Positions 42,638 through 51,127 of a stretch of DNA of 64,000 bases are shown in pieces. Numbering within the stretch: the first letter of the stretch is position 1; the number at the start of each line of letters is the position of its first letter. The position numbers and the translations under genes were made by a program. Location: assembly GCA_964344935.1 (NCBI GenBank), contig CAYFPL010000005.1, forward strand, positions 124,001-188,000. The letters are read 5' to 3'. The notes below the pieces were generated by a model. That model was not told the DNA's origin and did no database searches. It saw only the letters and a list, made by a program, of their open reading frames with translations. The DNA is from GCA-2731375 sp964344935. GTDB taxonomy: Bacteria; Pseudomonadota; Alphaproteobacteria; GCA-2731375.

Positions 42638-43900
42638 CTAGCCGTGACCTTTCGCCGCCGCCAGGGCGGCTTCCGCCGGGGCGATGGTCAGGCAGTCGAA
42701 TTTGGCACTCTTGATGCGGCGGCAAAGATCGTGGGCCTGGCGTTCATTCATGCCATATAGGCGCGCGCGATAGGTCACCGCCGTGTCGCCCCTCACAGGG
42801 TCGATGCTGACCTTGGCCAGTTTCAATAGGCCTGGCAATGCGCCCCGCAGTTTGCGCAAGTGATGCCGGGCGGAGGCCGCCTGTGTGAAGGCGCCGATCT
42901 GGACCGACCAGTCGATACCATGGCTTTGCTGCCTTTTGGCGGTATTTAATGCCACATCCAAGTCTTTGAGGCGCGGTTTGTAGCGGGGCACCGGGACGTG
43001 GCCATAGCCGTCGCGCCGGCCGCGGGGACGTACATACTGTCCCGGCAAGCCCTTATGGCCCCGCTGCAGGCGGTCGAAGCCGCGGGCCAGCAACTTGCGC
43101 ATGCGGCGATCGCGGCTTTGGGCGCTGCGTCCGCCGAACAGAACCGCCACCAGCCGGCCTTCCTCGCGGCTCGCCGAGGTCACCAGATTAAAGCCGGAGG
43201 CGCGGATATAGCCGGTCTTGATACCGTCGACGCCCTTATAGTTCCCCAGCAGACTATTGTGGCTGTGATAGGTTTTGCCCCGGTAACGGAACGACCGCCG
43301 CGAGAAGAAGTCGAAATATTGGGGAAAGTCGCGGTGAATGGCCATGGCCAGGCGGGCCATGTCCCGCGCCGTGGACAATTGCCGCCTGTTCGGCAGGCCG
43401 GACGCATTGCGGAAGGTGGTGCGGTTCATGCCCAGATCCCGGGCCCGCTGGGTCATCATCAAAGCAAACTTGAACTCACTGCCGCCGATCTGTTCCGCCA
43501 CGACGGTGGCGACGTCATTGGCCGACTTGGTAACCAGGGCCAGGATGGCCTGGCGCACGGTGATGGTTTGGCCCCGGCGCAGACCCAGTTTCGAGGCTGG
43601 CTGCCCTGCCGCCCGGCGCGAGGCCTTCAACTTCTGATCCAGCCGCAGCTTGCCCTTGTCCAAGGCCTCGAACAGCATATAGAGGGTCATGATCTTGGTC
43701 AGGGAGGCGGGATATTTGCGGGCATCCACGTTGCGCGCCACCAGGACCCGACCCGAGGCCTCATCCACGACCATTTCAGCATAGCGGGAGCGGGCTTCGC
43801 CCGGCTGGCTCAATGCGGTAAGGAAAATGAGAAAAACCGCAAAAACGCCGGTCATCCTGATCCACGGCGCCGGACTCCGGAAAATTCCGCGGGCCGTCAT
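42638..43900 (-). CDS. D-alanyl-D-alanine carboxypeptidase (PBP5/6 type) with SPOR domain
   Basis: A 420-residue serine D,D-carboxypeptidase of peptidase family S11. After a signal peptide (VFAVFLIFLTALSQPGEA) come the three active-site motifs: S66-L-T-K69, S126-A-N128 and K228-T-G230. A C-terminal SPOR-like region (about 330-410, DWSVQIGAFTQAASARHHL ... KFDCLTI) should bind denuded septal glycan and direct the enzyme to the division site. Typical PBP5 lacks SPOR, but this fusion is common in alphaproteobacteria. It trims the terminal D-Ala of peptidoglycan stem peptides in the periplasm. Confidence 0.92.
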   Translation of the reverse strand: MTARGIFRSPAPWIRMTGVFAVFLIFLTALSQPGEARSRYAEMVVDEASGRVLVARNVDARKYPASLTKIMTLYMLFEALDKGKLRLDQKLKASRRAAGQPASKLGLRRGQTITVRQAILALVTKSANDVATVVAEQIGGSEFKFALMMTQRARDLGMNRTTFRNASGLPNRRQLSTARDMARLAMAIHRDFPQYFDFFSRRSFRYRGKTYHSHNSLLGNYKGVDGIKTGYIRASGFNLVTSASREEGRLVAVLFGGRSAQSRDRRMRKLLARGFDRLQRGHKGLPGQYVRPRGRRDGYGHVPVPRYKPRLKDLDVALNTAKRQQSHGIDWSVQIGAFTQAASARHHLRKLRGALPGLLKLAKVSIDPVRGDTAVTYRARLYGMNERQAHDLCRRIKSAKFDCLTIAPAEAALAAAKGHG

Positions 43901-44080
43901 TGCCGCAAGGCCAGGACAGTGAGCGGGGAATTAACGGATTTCGGCGGCACAGGCAGTCCAGATGGCAATTTCATCACGGTTAGATTAGGCGAATCACCAT
44001 GAATATTAAGTAAACAAACCATGGATAAGCAACGGTAAAATCCCGTTAACCATATTTTACTAAAGGAGTTGAATGTATTG

Positions 44081-44206
44081 ATGCTGGATTTCGAATATCA
44101 CTTTCTCAAGACCGTAAGATTCGACTTTTCTGATCTTGATTTTTGTACTTTTGAGCCAATTCAAAAAATAGACGCTATGCAGAAATCCGAAGGGCACACA
44201 GGATAG
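44081..44206 (+). CDS. Possible 41-residue small protein
   Basis: An ATG at 44081 opens a 41-codon frame ending TAG at 44204-44206; the peptide is rich in Phe and Asp (LDFEYHFLKTVRFDFSDLDF at the start). AAAGGAG lies about 14 bases upstream, slightly far. Composition is unlike the neighbouring genes and I recognise no family. A hairpin follows 12 bases after the stop. It could be a short orphan gene or chance in AT-rich DNA. Confidence 0.2.
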   Translation: MLDFEYHFLKTVRFDFSDLDFCTFEPIQKIDAMQKSEGHTG

Positions 44207-44218
44207 GCGTCGTCCACA

Positions 44219-44243
44219 CTCAAGAACGCTTCATGTTCTTGAG
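44219..44243 (+). other. Perfect 9-bp stem hairpin
   Basis: CTCAAGAAC (44219-44227) and GTTCTTGAG (44235-44243) are exact reverse complements around a 7-base loop. It follows the possible small reading frame by 12 bases. No T-tract on either strand makes an intrinsic terminator doubtful; an operator or RNA structure is equally possible. Confidence 0.4.
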
Positions 44244-44369
44244 AAGATTCACAATGCAATTCGGGTAGCTACCGGCAGATTGGGTGGTTTGATTTGGGCG
44301 TGGTCACTTTAGACATCGATTGCCTGCAGCCGGTACAAATCACGCCAACATAATCTAGGATAATCGCCG

Positions 44370-44711
44370 CTAAAGCCTTTCGTAGACTTGAGTACGGGCG
44401 GTGATTTTGTCGGTGAATTGGTACCAGCCGCGCATTTCTTTGAATTCGGGGGTCTCCAGAGCTTCCGGCCCGCTGATTTCATAGACCGCCACGTAAGTCC
44501 GGGCGCCGGAGGTGGTCTTTTCGCCATTACGGGTCAGGCTGGCATCACCCTTTGAGACATAGCGGTGGCCGGAAAGGACGCCGGGACAGGCCAGGGCGTC
44601 AGGCAGATGCTCCTCGTCGTACCACTTGTTCCAGGCGTCCTCGACGGCTGGAACAATTTCGGCGTTGACGATCAGCAGATAACGCGGGGCCTCTTCTGAC
44701 GCTTCGGCCAT
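44370..44711 (-). CDS. DUF4286-like small alpha-beta protein
   Basis: A 113-residue protein beginning with a short charged lead, then YLLIVNAEIVPAVEDAWNKW, a YDEEHLPDALACPGVLSGHRY segment and an YVAVYEISGPEALETPEF strand-helix. This ferredoxin-like dimeric alpha-beta layout and the WyneeHlpd pattern are those of the DUF4286/EthD-like group of small proteins. Function unknown. It begins ten bases after the clpA stop and is probably co-transcribed with it. Confidence 0.7.
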   Translation of the reverse strand: MAEASEEAPRYLLIVNAEIVPAVEDAWNKWYDEEHLPDALACPGVLSGHRYVSKGDASLTRNGEKTTSGARTYVAVYEISGPEALETPEFKEMRGWYQFTDKITARTQVYERL

Positions 44712-44721
44712 GGCGATGCCG

Positions 44722-47115
44722 TCAGGTCACCAATTCGGGGATTTTGCTGCCGCCCGGCTCGTCAGGATCTGCCGAACCGCCGCTGCCGCCGCCGTCGCCG
44801 CCTTCCCCACCGCCGGGATCGCTGCCCTTGGGTTTGCTGCCCTTGGCGGGTTTCTCCTTGCCCAGGAAATCAAAGGTCAGCTTGCCCTCGGCCACGTCGA
44901 TCATGACCTGGCCGCCCTTGGCCAGTTTGCCGAACAGCAATTCATCCGCCAGCGGCTTCTTGACCTTCTCTTGGATGATGCGGCCCAGGGGGCGGGCGCC
45001 GTAGAGGTGGTCATAGCCTTTCTCGGCCAGCCATTCGCGGGCCGCGCTGGAGAGCTTGATGGAGACCTTGCGATCGCCCAGCTGATCGCTCAGCTCGCCC
45101 ACGAACTTGTCCACCACCTTGGAAATCACTGCCGGCGGCAGCGGCGAGAAGCGGATGGTGGCATCCAGGCGGTTGCGGAACTCCGGCGTGAACAGGCGGT
45201 CGATCGCCTCTTCGTCGGCGCCCACTTTGTTCTCGCGGCCGAAGCCGATGGCCATCTTGGACATTTCGGAAGCGCCAGCGTTGGTGGTCATGATCAAGAC
45301 CACATTGCGGAAATCCACCGGCTTGCCGTTGTGATCGGTCAGCTTGCCGTAGTCCATGATCTGCAACAGGATGTTGAACAGATCGGGATGTGCCTTTTCA
45401 ATCTCGTCCAGCAACAGCACCGCGTGCGGGTTCTGGTCGATGGCGTCGGTCAGCATGCCGCCCTGGTCGAAGCCCACATAGCCCGGTGGTGCGCCGATCA
45501 GGCGGGAGACAGTGTGCCGTTCCATGTATTCCGACATGTCGAAACGGACCATCTCCATGCCCATGATCTTCGCCAATTGCCGGGCGACCTCGGTTTTGCC
45601 CACACCCGTGGGGCCGGAGAAGAGATAGCTGCCGATGGGTTTTTCCGGCTCCCGCAATCCGGCGCGGGACATCTTCAGGGCGGTGGCCAGGGCCTCGATG
45701 GCCTGGTCCTGGCCGAACACCACCGACTTCAATTCGCCTTCCAGGTTCGACAGGCTGGCCTTGTCGTCCTTGGACACGGTCTTCGGCGGGATGCGCGCGA
45801 TCTTGGCCACCACGGTCTCAATGTCCTTGACTGAGATGGTCTTCTTGCGCTTGTGCTCGGGCAAGAGCATCTGCGCCGCGCCTACCTCGTCTATAACGTC
45901 GATGGCTTTGTCCGGCAGCTTGCGGTCGTTGATGTATTTGGAGGACAGCTCCACCGCCGCCTTGATCGCTTCGCCCGTATAGCGGATGCGGTGATAGTCT
46001 TCGAAATACGGCTTCAGGCCCTTGAGGATCTTCACCGCGTCGGCCACGTTCGGCTCGTTGATGTCGATCTTCTGGAACCGCCGCAACAGGGCCCGGTCCT
46101 TTTCAATATAGCCGCGGTATTCCTTGTAGGTGGTGGAGCCCATGCAGCGGATGGTGCCGCTGGCCAGCGCCGGCTTTAGCATGTTGGAGGCATCCATGGC
46201 GCCGCCCGAGGTGGCGCCGGCGCCGATCACCGTGTGGATCTCGTCGATGAACAGGATGGCATCGTCGTGGTTTTCCAATTCCGCGATTACCGCCTTCAAG
46301 CGTTCCTCGAAATCGCCCCGATAGCGGGTTCCTGCCAAAAGAGCGCCCATGTCCAGGGAATAGATGGTGGTCTCGCGCAGCACCTCCGGCACTTCGCCCA
46401 GAACCACACGGCGGGCCAGGCCTTCGGCGATGGCGGTCTTGCCGACGCCGGGATCGCCCACCAGCAGCGGATTGTTTTTTTGCCGTCGGCAAAGGATCTG
46501 AATGGCGCGCTCCAGTTCCTCCTCGCGCCCGATGACGGGATCGATGCGGCCGCTGCGGGCCTTTTCGTTGAGGTCGATGCAATAGGCGGCCAGGGCTTCA
46601 TCGCCAGACTTGACGCCGCTCTCGTCCTCTTCCTTTTCCTCGGTGCCACGGACCGTACGATCGGTGCTCATGCCCGGCGTCTTGGCCACGCCGTGGGAGA
46701 TGTAGCTGACAGCATCCAGCCGGGTCATGTCCTGTTCCTGGAGGAAATAGACCGCATGGCTCTCCCGCTCGGCAAAGATCGCCACCAGCACATTGGCGCC
46801 GGTCACTTCGTCCCGGCCAGAGGATTGCACATGATAGACGGCGCGCTGGATCACCCGCTGGAAGCCGGCGGTGGGTTTCGCCTCTTCCTCCTCCTCCATC
46901 GTCAGGGAGGCCAAGTCCTCTTCCAGGTAATTGGTCAACTGTTCCCGCAACTGGTCGATTTCCACGTTGCAGGCACGCAGGACCGAGCGCGCATCATTGT
47001 CATCACAAAGCGCCAGGAGCAGATGCTCCAAGGTTGCAAATTCGTGCCGCCGGTCGTTGGCGCAGCGTAGCGCCCGATGTAGGCTTTGTTCCAGTTCCGC
47101 CGCGAATGATGCCAC
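44722..47115 (-). CDS. clpA: ATP-dependent Clp protease ATP-binding subunit ClpA
   Basis: A 797-residue AAA+ unfoldase. The N-terminal Clp-N repeat domain (1-145) binds ClpS and substrates. AAA module 1 has Walker A LLVGDPGVGKTAIAE (218-232) and AILFIDEIHTVIGAG; module 2 has FSGPTGVGKTEVARQL and AVLLLDEIEKAHPD. After the C-terminal small domain there is an unusual low-complexity tail rich in Gly, Lys and Asp (about the last 35 residues), commoner in alphaproteobacterial ClpA. It feeds unfolded proteins into ClpP and follows clpS by 40 bp, the usual pair. Confidence 0.96.
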   Translation of the reverse strand: MASFAAELEQSLHRALRCANDRRHEFATLEHLLLALCDDNDARSVLRACNVEIDQLREQLTNYLEEDLASLTMEEEEEAKPTAGFQRVIQRAVYHVQSSGRDEVTGANVLVAIFAERESHAVYFLQEQDMTRLDAVSYISHGVAKTPGMSTDRTVRGTEEKEEDESGVKSGDEALAAYCIDLNEKARSGRIDPVIGREEELERAIQILCRRQKNNPLLVGDPGVGKTAIAEGLARRVVLGEVPEVLRETTIYSLDMGALLAGTRYRGDFEERLKAVIAELENHDDAILFIDEIHTVIGAGATSGGAMDASNMLKPALASGTIRCMGSTTYKEYRGYIEKDRALLRRFQKIDINEPNVADAVKILKGLKPYFEDYHRIRYTGEAIKAAVELSSKYINDRKLPDKAIDVIDEVGAAQMLLPEHKRKKTISVKDIETVVAKIARIPPKTVSKDDKASLSNLEGELKSVVFGQDQAIEALATALKMSRAGLREPEKPIGSYLFSGPTGVGKTEVARQLAKIMGMEMVRFDMSEYMERHTVSRLIGAPPGYVGFDQGGMLTDAIDQNPHAVLLLDEIEKAHPDLFNILLQIMDYGKLTDHNGKPVDFRNVVLIMTTNAGASEMSKMAIGFGRENKVGADEEAIDRLFTPEFRNRLDATIRFSPLPPAVISKVVDKFVGELSDQLGDRKVSIKLSSAAREWLAEKGYDHLYGARPLGRIIQEKVKKPLADELLFGKLAKGGQVMIDVAEGKLTFDFLGKEKPAKGSKPKGSDPGGGEGGDGGGSGGSADPDEPGGSKIPELVT

Positions 47116-47155
47116 TAGCTATTATCCCTGAACTATCGGCCGGAAACCCGGCCCC

Positions 47156-47506
47156 TTAAACTTTTTCCATGGTGCACTGAAGCGGGTGCTGGTTCTTGCG
47201 CGCCAGATCGGTCACTTGCATGACCTTGGTTTCCGCGATCTCGAAGGGAAAGATGCCGCAGACCCCGATCCCCTTTTGATGCACGTGCAACATGATCTGG
47301 GTGGCTTCCTGTTGGTCCTTGTTGAAGAAACGCTCCAGGATGTGAACGACGAACTCCATGGGCGTATAGTCGTCGTTCAGCAACAACACCCGGTACATGG
47401 ACGGCTTTTTGGTTTTCGGCTTGGTCTTGGTGGCAATGCCGGTGCCCGCGCCACCACCGGTGCCGCCGTCATCATCCGAATGATCATTGCCCATCGGAAC
47501 CGTCAT
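47156..47506 (-). CDS. clpS: ATP-dependent Clp protease adaptor ClpS
   Basis: A 116-residue N-end-rule adaptor. A Gly/Asp-rich, flexible N-terminus leads to the core YRVLLLNDDYTPMEFVVHIL, in which NDDYTPMEFV forms the pocket for N-terminal hydrophobic residues, and MLHVHQKGIGVCGIFPFEIAE. Start choice: the ATG at 47506 with GGGGAG upstream is preferred; an ATG at 47494 would shorten the tail by four residues. ClpS hands substrates to the ClpA encoded just downstream. Confidence 0.95.
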   Translation of the reverse strand: MTVPMGNDHSDDDGGTGGGAGTGIATKTKPKTKKPSMYRVLLLNDDYTPMEFVVHILERFFNKDQQEATQIMLHVHQKGIGVCGIFPFEIAETKVMQVTDLARKNQHPLQCTMEKV

Positions 47507-47691
47507 GGCCGCAAGGACTCCCCAAAGCTTCATACCGCCCGTCGCCCTGGACGGCGCGGCCATTCTATCATATCGGCCATTTCCATCAATTTGGAAGAGG
47601 CAGATCATCACGATAATGGAAGTTAGGTCTTTAAAAAGCGCAAAAGTCGCCGCGCTCCGTCGGGGTCAATATTGGGATTCCCGCGTCTAGA

Positions 47692-47732
47692 CAAAGAAAA
47701 GGGCCCGGGGGGAGGACCCGGGCCCTTCTTTG
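47692..47732 (-). terminator. Rho-independent terminator of the phasin gene
   Basis: A GC-rich stem AAGGGCCCGGG / CCCGGGCCCTT with extended A/T flanks (CAAAGAA...TTCTTTG) and a short G-rich loop. On the minus strand the stem is followed by TTTTCTTTG, fitting termination about 55 bp after the phasin stop. The near symmetry may let it act on both strands. Confidence 0.8.
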
Positions 47733-47786
47733 TGGCGCCCCGTCGCGGGGGAGGTCAGGGGCTGCCAATTCGATATCTGGTCGCCA

Positions 47787-48302
47787 TTAAGCGGCTGTTT
47801 TGCGCCATTTCTCCACAGTGGCAGTGAATTGGGCGTTCAGCGGCTCGGCCGTATCCTGGGCCACCTTGGTGGCCAGTTCGCCAACCTTGGTGCCCTGGGC
47901 CATCATGCCGTCGAAATTGCCGCGGGCGAATTCCACGTTCAAATCCATGACTTCGTTCAGGGACTTGGCGCCCAGGATGGCCTTGGTCTGCGCCACGTTG
48001 TTGTCCAGCATCTGCTTGGCGAAGCTCATCATTTCGCCACCAATGGCTTCCATACCCTTACCGTAGGCGGCGCCGGCGGCGCTCCAGGCTTCCATGCCGT
48101 CCTTGCCGGTTGTGGCCAGCTCGTCAAAACCTTGCGCCATGTCTTCCGCCTTGTCGCGGATATCTGCGAAGGCCTTTTCGAAATTCTCGGTCCCGGCCTT
48201 GGCGAACGTGCGCAAGGTCTCCTGACCAGCGGCAACGAAGGTTTCGGCCGCGTTCTGGGTGCCCTGGCTACCCTTGCCCTGTTTGGTGCTCTTGGCGGTC
48301 AT
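47787..48302 (-). CDS. Phasin family protein
   Basis: A 171-residue, mostly helical, amphipathic protein. The phasin_2 pattern is visible: TFVAAGQETLRTFAKAGTEN, then AWSAAGAAYGKGMEAIGGEMMSFAKQMLDNNVAQTKAIL and NLNVEFARGNFDGMMAQGTKV-like NVEFARGNFDGMMAQ. Phasins coat polyhydroxyalkanoate granules. No PHA synthase is in the window. The ATG at 48302 has GAGAGA upstream. It is the gene upstream of clpS, separated by a strong terminator. Confidence 0.88.
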   Translation of the reverse strand: MTAKSTKQGKGSQGTQNAAETFVAAGQETLRTFAKAGTENFEKAFADIRDKAEDMAQGFDELATTGKDGMEAWSAAGAAYGKGMEAIGGEMMSFAKQMLDNNVAQTKAILGAKSLNEVMDLNVEFARGNFDGMMAQGTKVGELATKVAQDTAEPLNAQFTATVEKWRKTAA

Positions 48303-48405
48303 GATCAAATCTCTCTATCCGTTGTCGTCGTCGATTGTCGTCGTTGTTGCTACTGGCGGGCCGAAGCCTACCGGAAACTCAGTCTTAGCAGCATATGTTG
48401 CGGTG

Positions 48406-48479
48406 CAGCATTTTGCTGTTCGACGAGAAAATAGGCATTCTTAAGCGGAAGTCAAGGAGTTTTTGTGCAGCGCAACAAA
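48406..48479. promoter_or_regulatory. TGC/GCA-rich inverted repeats upstream of phasin
   Basis: A perfect CAGCA-TTT-TGCTG repeat (48406-48418) and a near palindrome TTTGTGCAGCGCAACAAA (48462-48479) lie 104-178 bp before the phasin start. TGC/GCA-rich sites are what PhaR-type repressors of phasin genes bind in related bacteria; the match to a known consensus is loose, so this is a candidate only. Confidence 0.3.
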
Positions 48480-48506
48480 GAAATTTGCGCGGTGCCGCAA
48501 AAATTT

Positions 48507-48530
48507 TGGGCGGATCCGCGGATCCGCCCA
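48507..48530 (-). terminator. Terminator after the DUF1127 gene
   Basis: A perfect 24-bp palindrome with half-site TGGGCGGATCCG. On the minus strand it is followed by AAAATTTTTG, the layout of an intrinsic terminator, 44 bp after the stop of the DUF1127 gene. Confidence 0.75.
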
Positions 48531-48574
48531 TAAATGGTTGATATTATTGTTGGTTCTGGGTTGAAGCCCGGGAT

Positions 48575-48778
48575 TCAATACCACCAGAACGGCTTTTTGG
48601 ATTCCGCGACGGCCTGGGCCTTCGTGATGCCCATGTCGCGCAGGGCATATCCGTCCAGGCTGCGAAGACGATAACGTTGTTCGGCGCGGCTTTGCCAAAG
48701 GTTCATCGTCCTGACGGCTTTCGTGAAAACCTCTGTTAGGTCAAAATCCCTAATTAAAAAGGGTATGGCCCTGATCAT
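48575..48778 (-). CDS. DUF1127 small protein
   Basis: A 67-residue protein. The DUF1127 segment is WQSRAEQRYRLRSLDGYALRDMGITKAQAVAESKKPFW, an arginine-rich helix pair. Small DUF1127 proteins are common in alphaproteobacteria; some have roles in stress, RNA turnover or phosphate/carbon responses. The ATG at 48778 has an ideal AAAGGAG seven bases upstream, which decides against the longer frame. It diverges from the LysR gene and has its own terminator. Confidence 0.88.
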   Translation of the reverse strand: MIRAIPFLIRDFDLTEVFTKAVRTMNLWQSRAEQRYRLRSLDGYALRDMGITKAQAVAESKKPFWWY

Positions 48779-48905
48779 GACAATTCTCCTTTCATCGCGC
48801 TTTTGTCTACCTATAGTGCAGAATATGGGGAGAAAATTGATCCACGACAAGCGAGTGTTTTTCATATATTAGATAAGAAAATCTTATGATAATATTGGGA
48901 TTGTT

Positions 48906-49814
48906 ATGGCCAGCCGCAGATTGCCGCCCCTGAACGCCCTCCGCGCCTTCGAGGCGGCGGGCCGGCAATTGAGCTTCACTCGCGCGGGGGAGGAGTTGCA
49001 TGTCACCCAGGCGGCTATCAGTCACCAGGTCAAGAGCCTGGAGGATTGGCTCGGCTTGGCCCTGTTCCGCCGCCGCGGCCGCGCCATCGTTCTGACCGAG
49101 AGCGGGCAGAGCTATCTGACCGGCGTGCGCGAGGGTCTAGATCTCCTCGCCGATGCCACCGATCGTCTGACCCGGCGCCGCGACAGCGGCGTCCTCACCG
49201 TCGGTACCCTGGCCTCTTTCGCCACCGCCTGGTTGATGCCGCGCCTGAGCCGCTTCCGCGCCCTGCAGCCCGATATCGACGTCCGCGTGGCGGCCAGCGA
49301 CGAGATCACAGATTTCGCCCGCGATGACGTTGACCTCGTAATCCGCTACGGCAACGGCCTTTGGCCTGGTCTGACGGTGCTGCCCTTGATGACCGAGGAC
49401 GTCTTCCCGGTCTGCAGCCCGGCGCTTCTCGAGGGACCACATCCCCTGGACAGGCCGGACAATCTGCGCCACCACACCCTGTTGCACGACGATATGCGCG
49501 AGACCTGGCGGTTGTGGCTTATGGCGGCGGGTGTGAAGGGTGTCGATCCCGACCGCGGCCCGGGTTACAACGATTCCGCCCTGGTGCTCGAGGCCGCGGC
49601 GAATGGCCAAGGCGTGGCCCTGGCGCGTAGCGCCCTCGTCCGCAATCATCTGGCCAGTGGCCGCCTGGTCAAGCCGTTCGACGTGGCCCTGCCAGCGGAA
49701 TACGCCTATTACCTGGTTCACCCGGTCGGCGCCCTCAATCACCCCAAGGTCCGCGCTTTCCGCGATTGGATCGTGACAGAGACGGGCGCTGACATTGGAA
49801 TGCGCGGGGAATGA
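48906..49814 (+). CDS. LysR-family transcriptional regulator, GcvA-like
   Basis: A 302-residue LysR regulator. The winged helix-turn-helix is LPPLNALRAFEAAGRQLSFT ... ELHVTQAAISHQVKSLEDWL (residues 6-50), and RLPPLNALRAFEAA is typical of the GcvA branch. The effector domain starts at about residue 92 (GVLTVGTLASFATAWLMPRL). The target is unknown; LysR genes usually control a divergent neighbour, here the DUF1127 gene across 127 bp, or act elsewhere. It converges on the carbamoylase-type hydrolase gene. Confidence 0.9.
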   Translation: MASRRLPPLNALRAFEAAGRQLSFTRAGEELHVTQAAISHQVKSLEDWLGLALFRRRGRAIVLTESGQSYLTGVREGLDLLADATDRLTRRRDSGVLTVGTLASFATAWLMPRLSRFRALQPDIDVRVAASDEITDFARDDVDLVIRYGNGLWPGLTVLPLMTEDVFPVCSPALLEGPHPLDRPDNLRHHTLLHDDMRETWRLWLMAAGVKGVDPDRGPGYNDSALVLEAAANGQGVALARSALVRNHLASGRLVKPFDVALPAEYAYYLVHPVGALNHPKVRAFRDWIVTETGADIGMRGE

Positions 49815-49831
49815 AGGACCGGCGAGGCTGC

Positions 49832-51127
49832 TTAGCTTTGGCCGAGATCGGCCATCGTTGCTGCCAACACCGCGACCCCCCGTTCGAAGTCGGCCAGGGC
49901 CATGCCTTCGCCGGGGTTGTGACTGCCGCCCGAATTGCGCACCAGCAGGACGGCAGACGGGATTCCGGCGCGGGCAAAGATGGAGGCGTCGTGACCGACG
50001 GTGGCGAAAGCGTCCGACGGTATCTCTAAGCGGGCGGCGGTGTCGGACAGCCTGGCCTGCAGGCCAGGGTCGAGGGGCGTCGGCGGGGAGCCGACAGCAT
50101 CGCCTAGAACAAAATTCACCCCGCGGCGCTCGGCAATCTCCGCCGTAAGTTCGGTGATAGCTGCGGCAGCCCGGTCCAGGGTGGCTTGTTCGGTGCTGCC
50201 GAAATTGAGGGAGAAGCGGCACTCGCCGGGGACCTTGGTCATGGCGTGGTGATCCGGGTCCGTAAACAACTTCCCAACTGTAAAGACGGCGGACCGATCG
50301 CCGTCGTCCTCAGTTTTATGCCACAGCGCCTCTAGCCGGCTCAGCAACTCCGTTACCGCCAAAACAGCGTCTCGGCGGGAGCGGCGGGGGGCGGCAGCGG
50401 AATGTTGATAGGCGCCAAGACAGACAGCTTCCACATGGCGCAGATTGCCGCGGATCGCCGTCGCCACCGCAAGGGGTTTATCCAACTCTTCCAGTAGTGG
50501 ACCTTGTTCGATGTGCAGTTCCAGGAAGGCCGCCGTGTTGGCGGCGTTGACGGCCGGCGCTTGCTGCCAGATGGCAGCCGGATCCAAGCCCAGATCTACC
50601 ATATGCGCCGACAGCGGCCGGCCCGTATCGAGGCGGACCAAAGTGTCGAAGTCCGACCTTTCCATGGCACCCACGGCCAGACGGCTGCCCAGATAGGCGA
50701 TGCCGTACCAGACACTCTCTTCGCCCCGGATACCCATAGCGCTGAGGCGCCGCCGGGGCGCAATATCGGCTTTCTTGATAGCGGCCAGGGCCACAAGGGC
50801 GGCCACGGCGCCGGCCAGGCCGTCGAAGTTGCCGCCCCGGGCCACGGAGTCCAGATGAGAACCAGAGAGAACGCCCGGCGCCGAAGGGTCTGAGCCGGAC
50901 AGGTCCATATAAAGATTGCCGGCGGCATCGGTGCGGCTCGCCAGGCCTAGGTCGCGCGCCGCCTGTGAAAGACGATCTGCGGCTGCCTGGTCCTGGCGGC
51001 TCCAGGCGGCGCGGCTGACGCCGTCTTCATCCCGGCTCAAGTCGCCGATTTCGCCGAATAATTGCGATGCCAGTGGCATCAGGTCCGCGACCGCGGCGCA
51101 TAGCGCATCCTGCGGCGAGGCGGTCAT
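49832..51127 (-). CDS. Zn-dependent hydrolase, N-carbamoyl-amino-acid hydrolase/allantoate amidohydrolase type
   Basis: A 431-residue M20-family hydrolase of the hydantoinase/carbamoylase group. Metal-site motifs are LSGSHLDSVARGGNFDG (about 87-103), the catalytic EE in MGIRGEESVWYG and FLELHIEQGPLLEELDKP, the last being the family hallmark. Substrates are N-carbamoyl amino acids, allantoate, beta-ureidopropionate or N-acetyl variants. It is the last gene of the second neu operon, overlapping neuC by four bases. In this setting a role in removing an N-acyl or carbamoyl group from a sugar precursor is conceivable but unproven. Confidence 0.88.
   Translation of the reverse strand: MTASPQDALCAAVADLMPLASQLFGEIGDLSRDEDGVSRAAWSRQDQAAADRLSQAARDLGLASRTDAAGNLYMDLSGSDPSAPGVLSGSHLDSVARGGNFDGLAGAVAALVALAAIKKADIAPRRRLSAMGIRGEESVWYGIAYLGSRLAVGAMERSDFDTLVRLDTGRPLSAHMVDLGLDPAAIWQQAPAVNAANTAAFLELHIEQGPLLEELDKPLAVATAIRGNLRHVEAVCLGAYQHSAAAPRRSRRDAVLAVTELLSRLEALWHKTEDDGDRSAVFTVGKLFTDPDHHAMTKVPGECRFSLNFGSTEQATLDRAAAAITELTAEIAERRGVNFVLGDAVGSPPTPLDPGLQARLSDTAARLEIPSDAFATVGHDASIFARAGIPSAVLLVRNSGGSHNPGEGMALADFERGVAVLAATMADLGQS

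Larger units (their letters stand above)
43901..44369. other. Longest gene-poor stretch (469 bp), AT-rich
   Basis: Between the carboxypeptidase promoter side and the end of the DUF4286-like gene. The middle (about 43980-44200) is clearly AT-richer than the rest of the window. It contains a possible 41-codon reading frame (44081-44206) with AAAGGAG upstream and a perfect hairpin (44219-44243), described separately. No other gene, tRNA or repeat is evident. Confidence 0.6.

Noticed and set aside
43901..44369. tRNA or riboswitch in the AT-rich gap
   Set aside because: No cloverleaf or known aptamer core could be built by eye; only a simple 9-bp hairpin is present.
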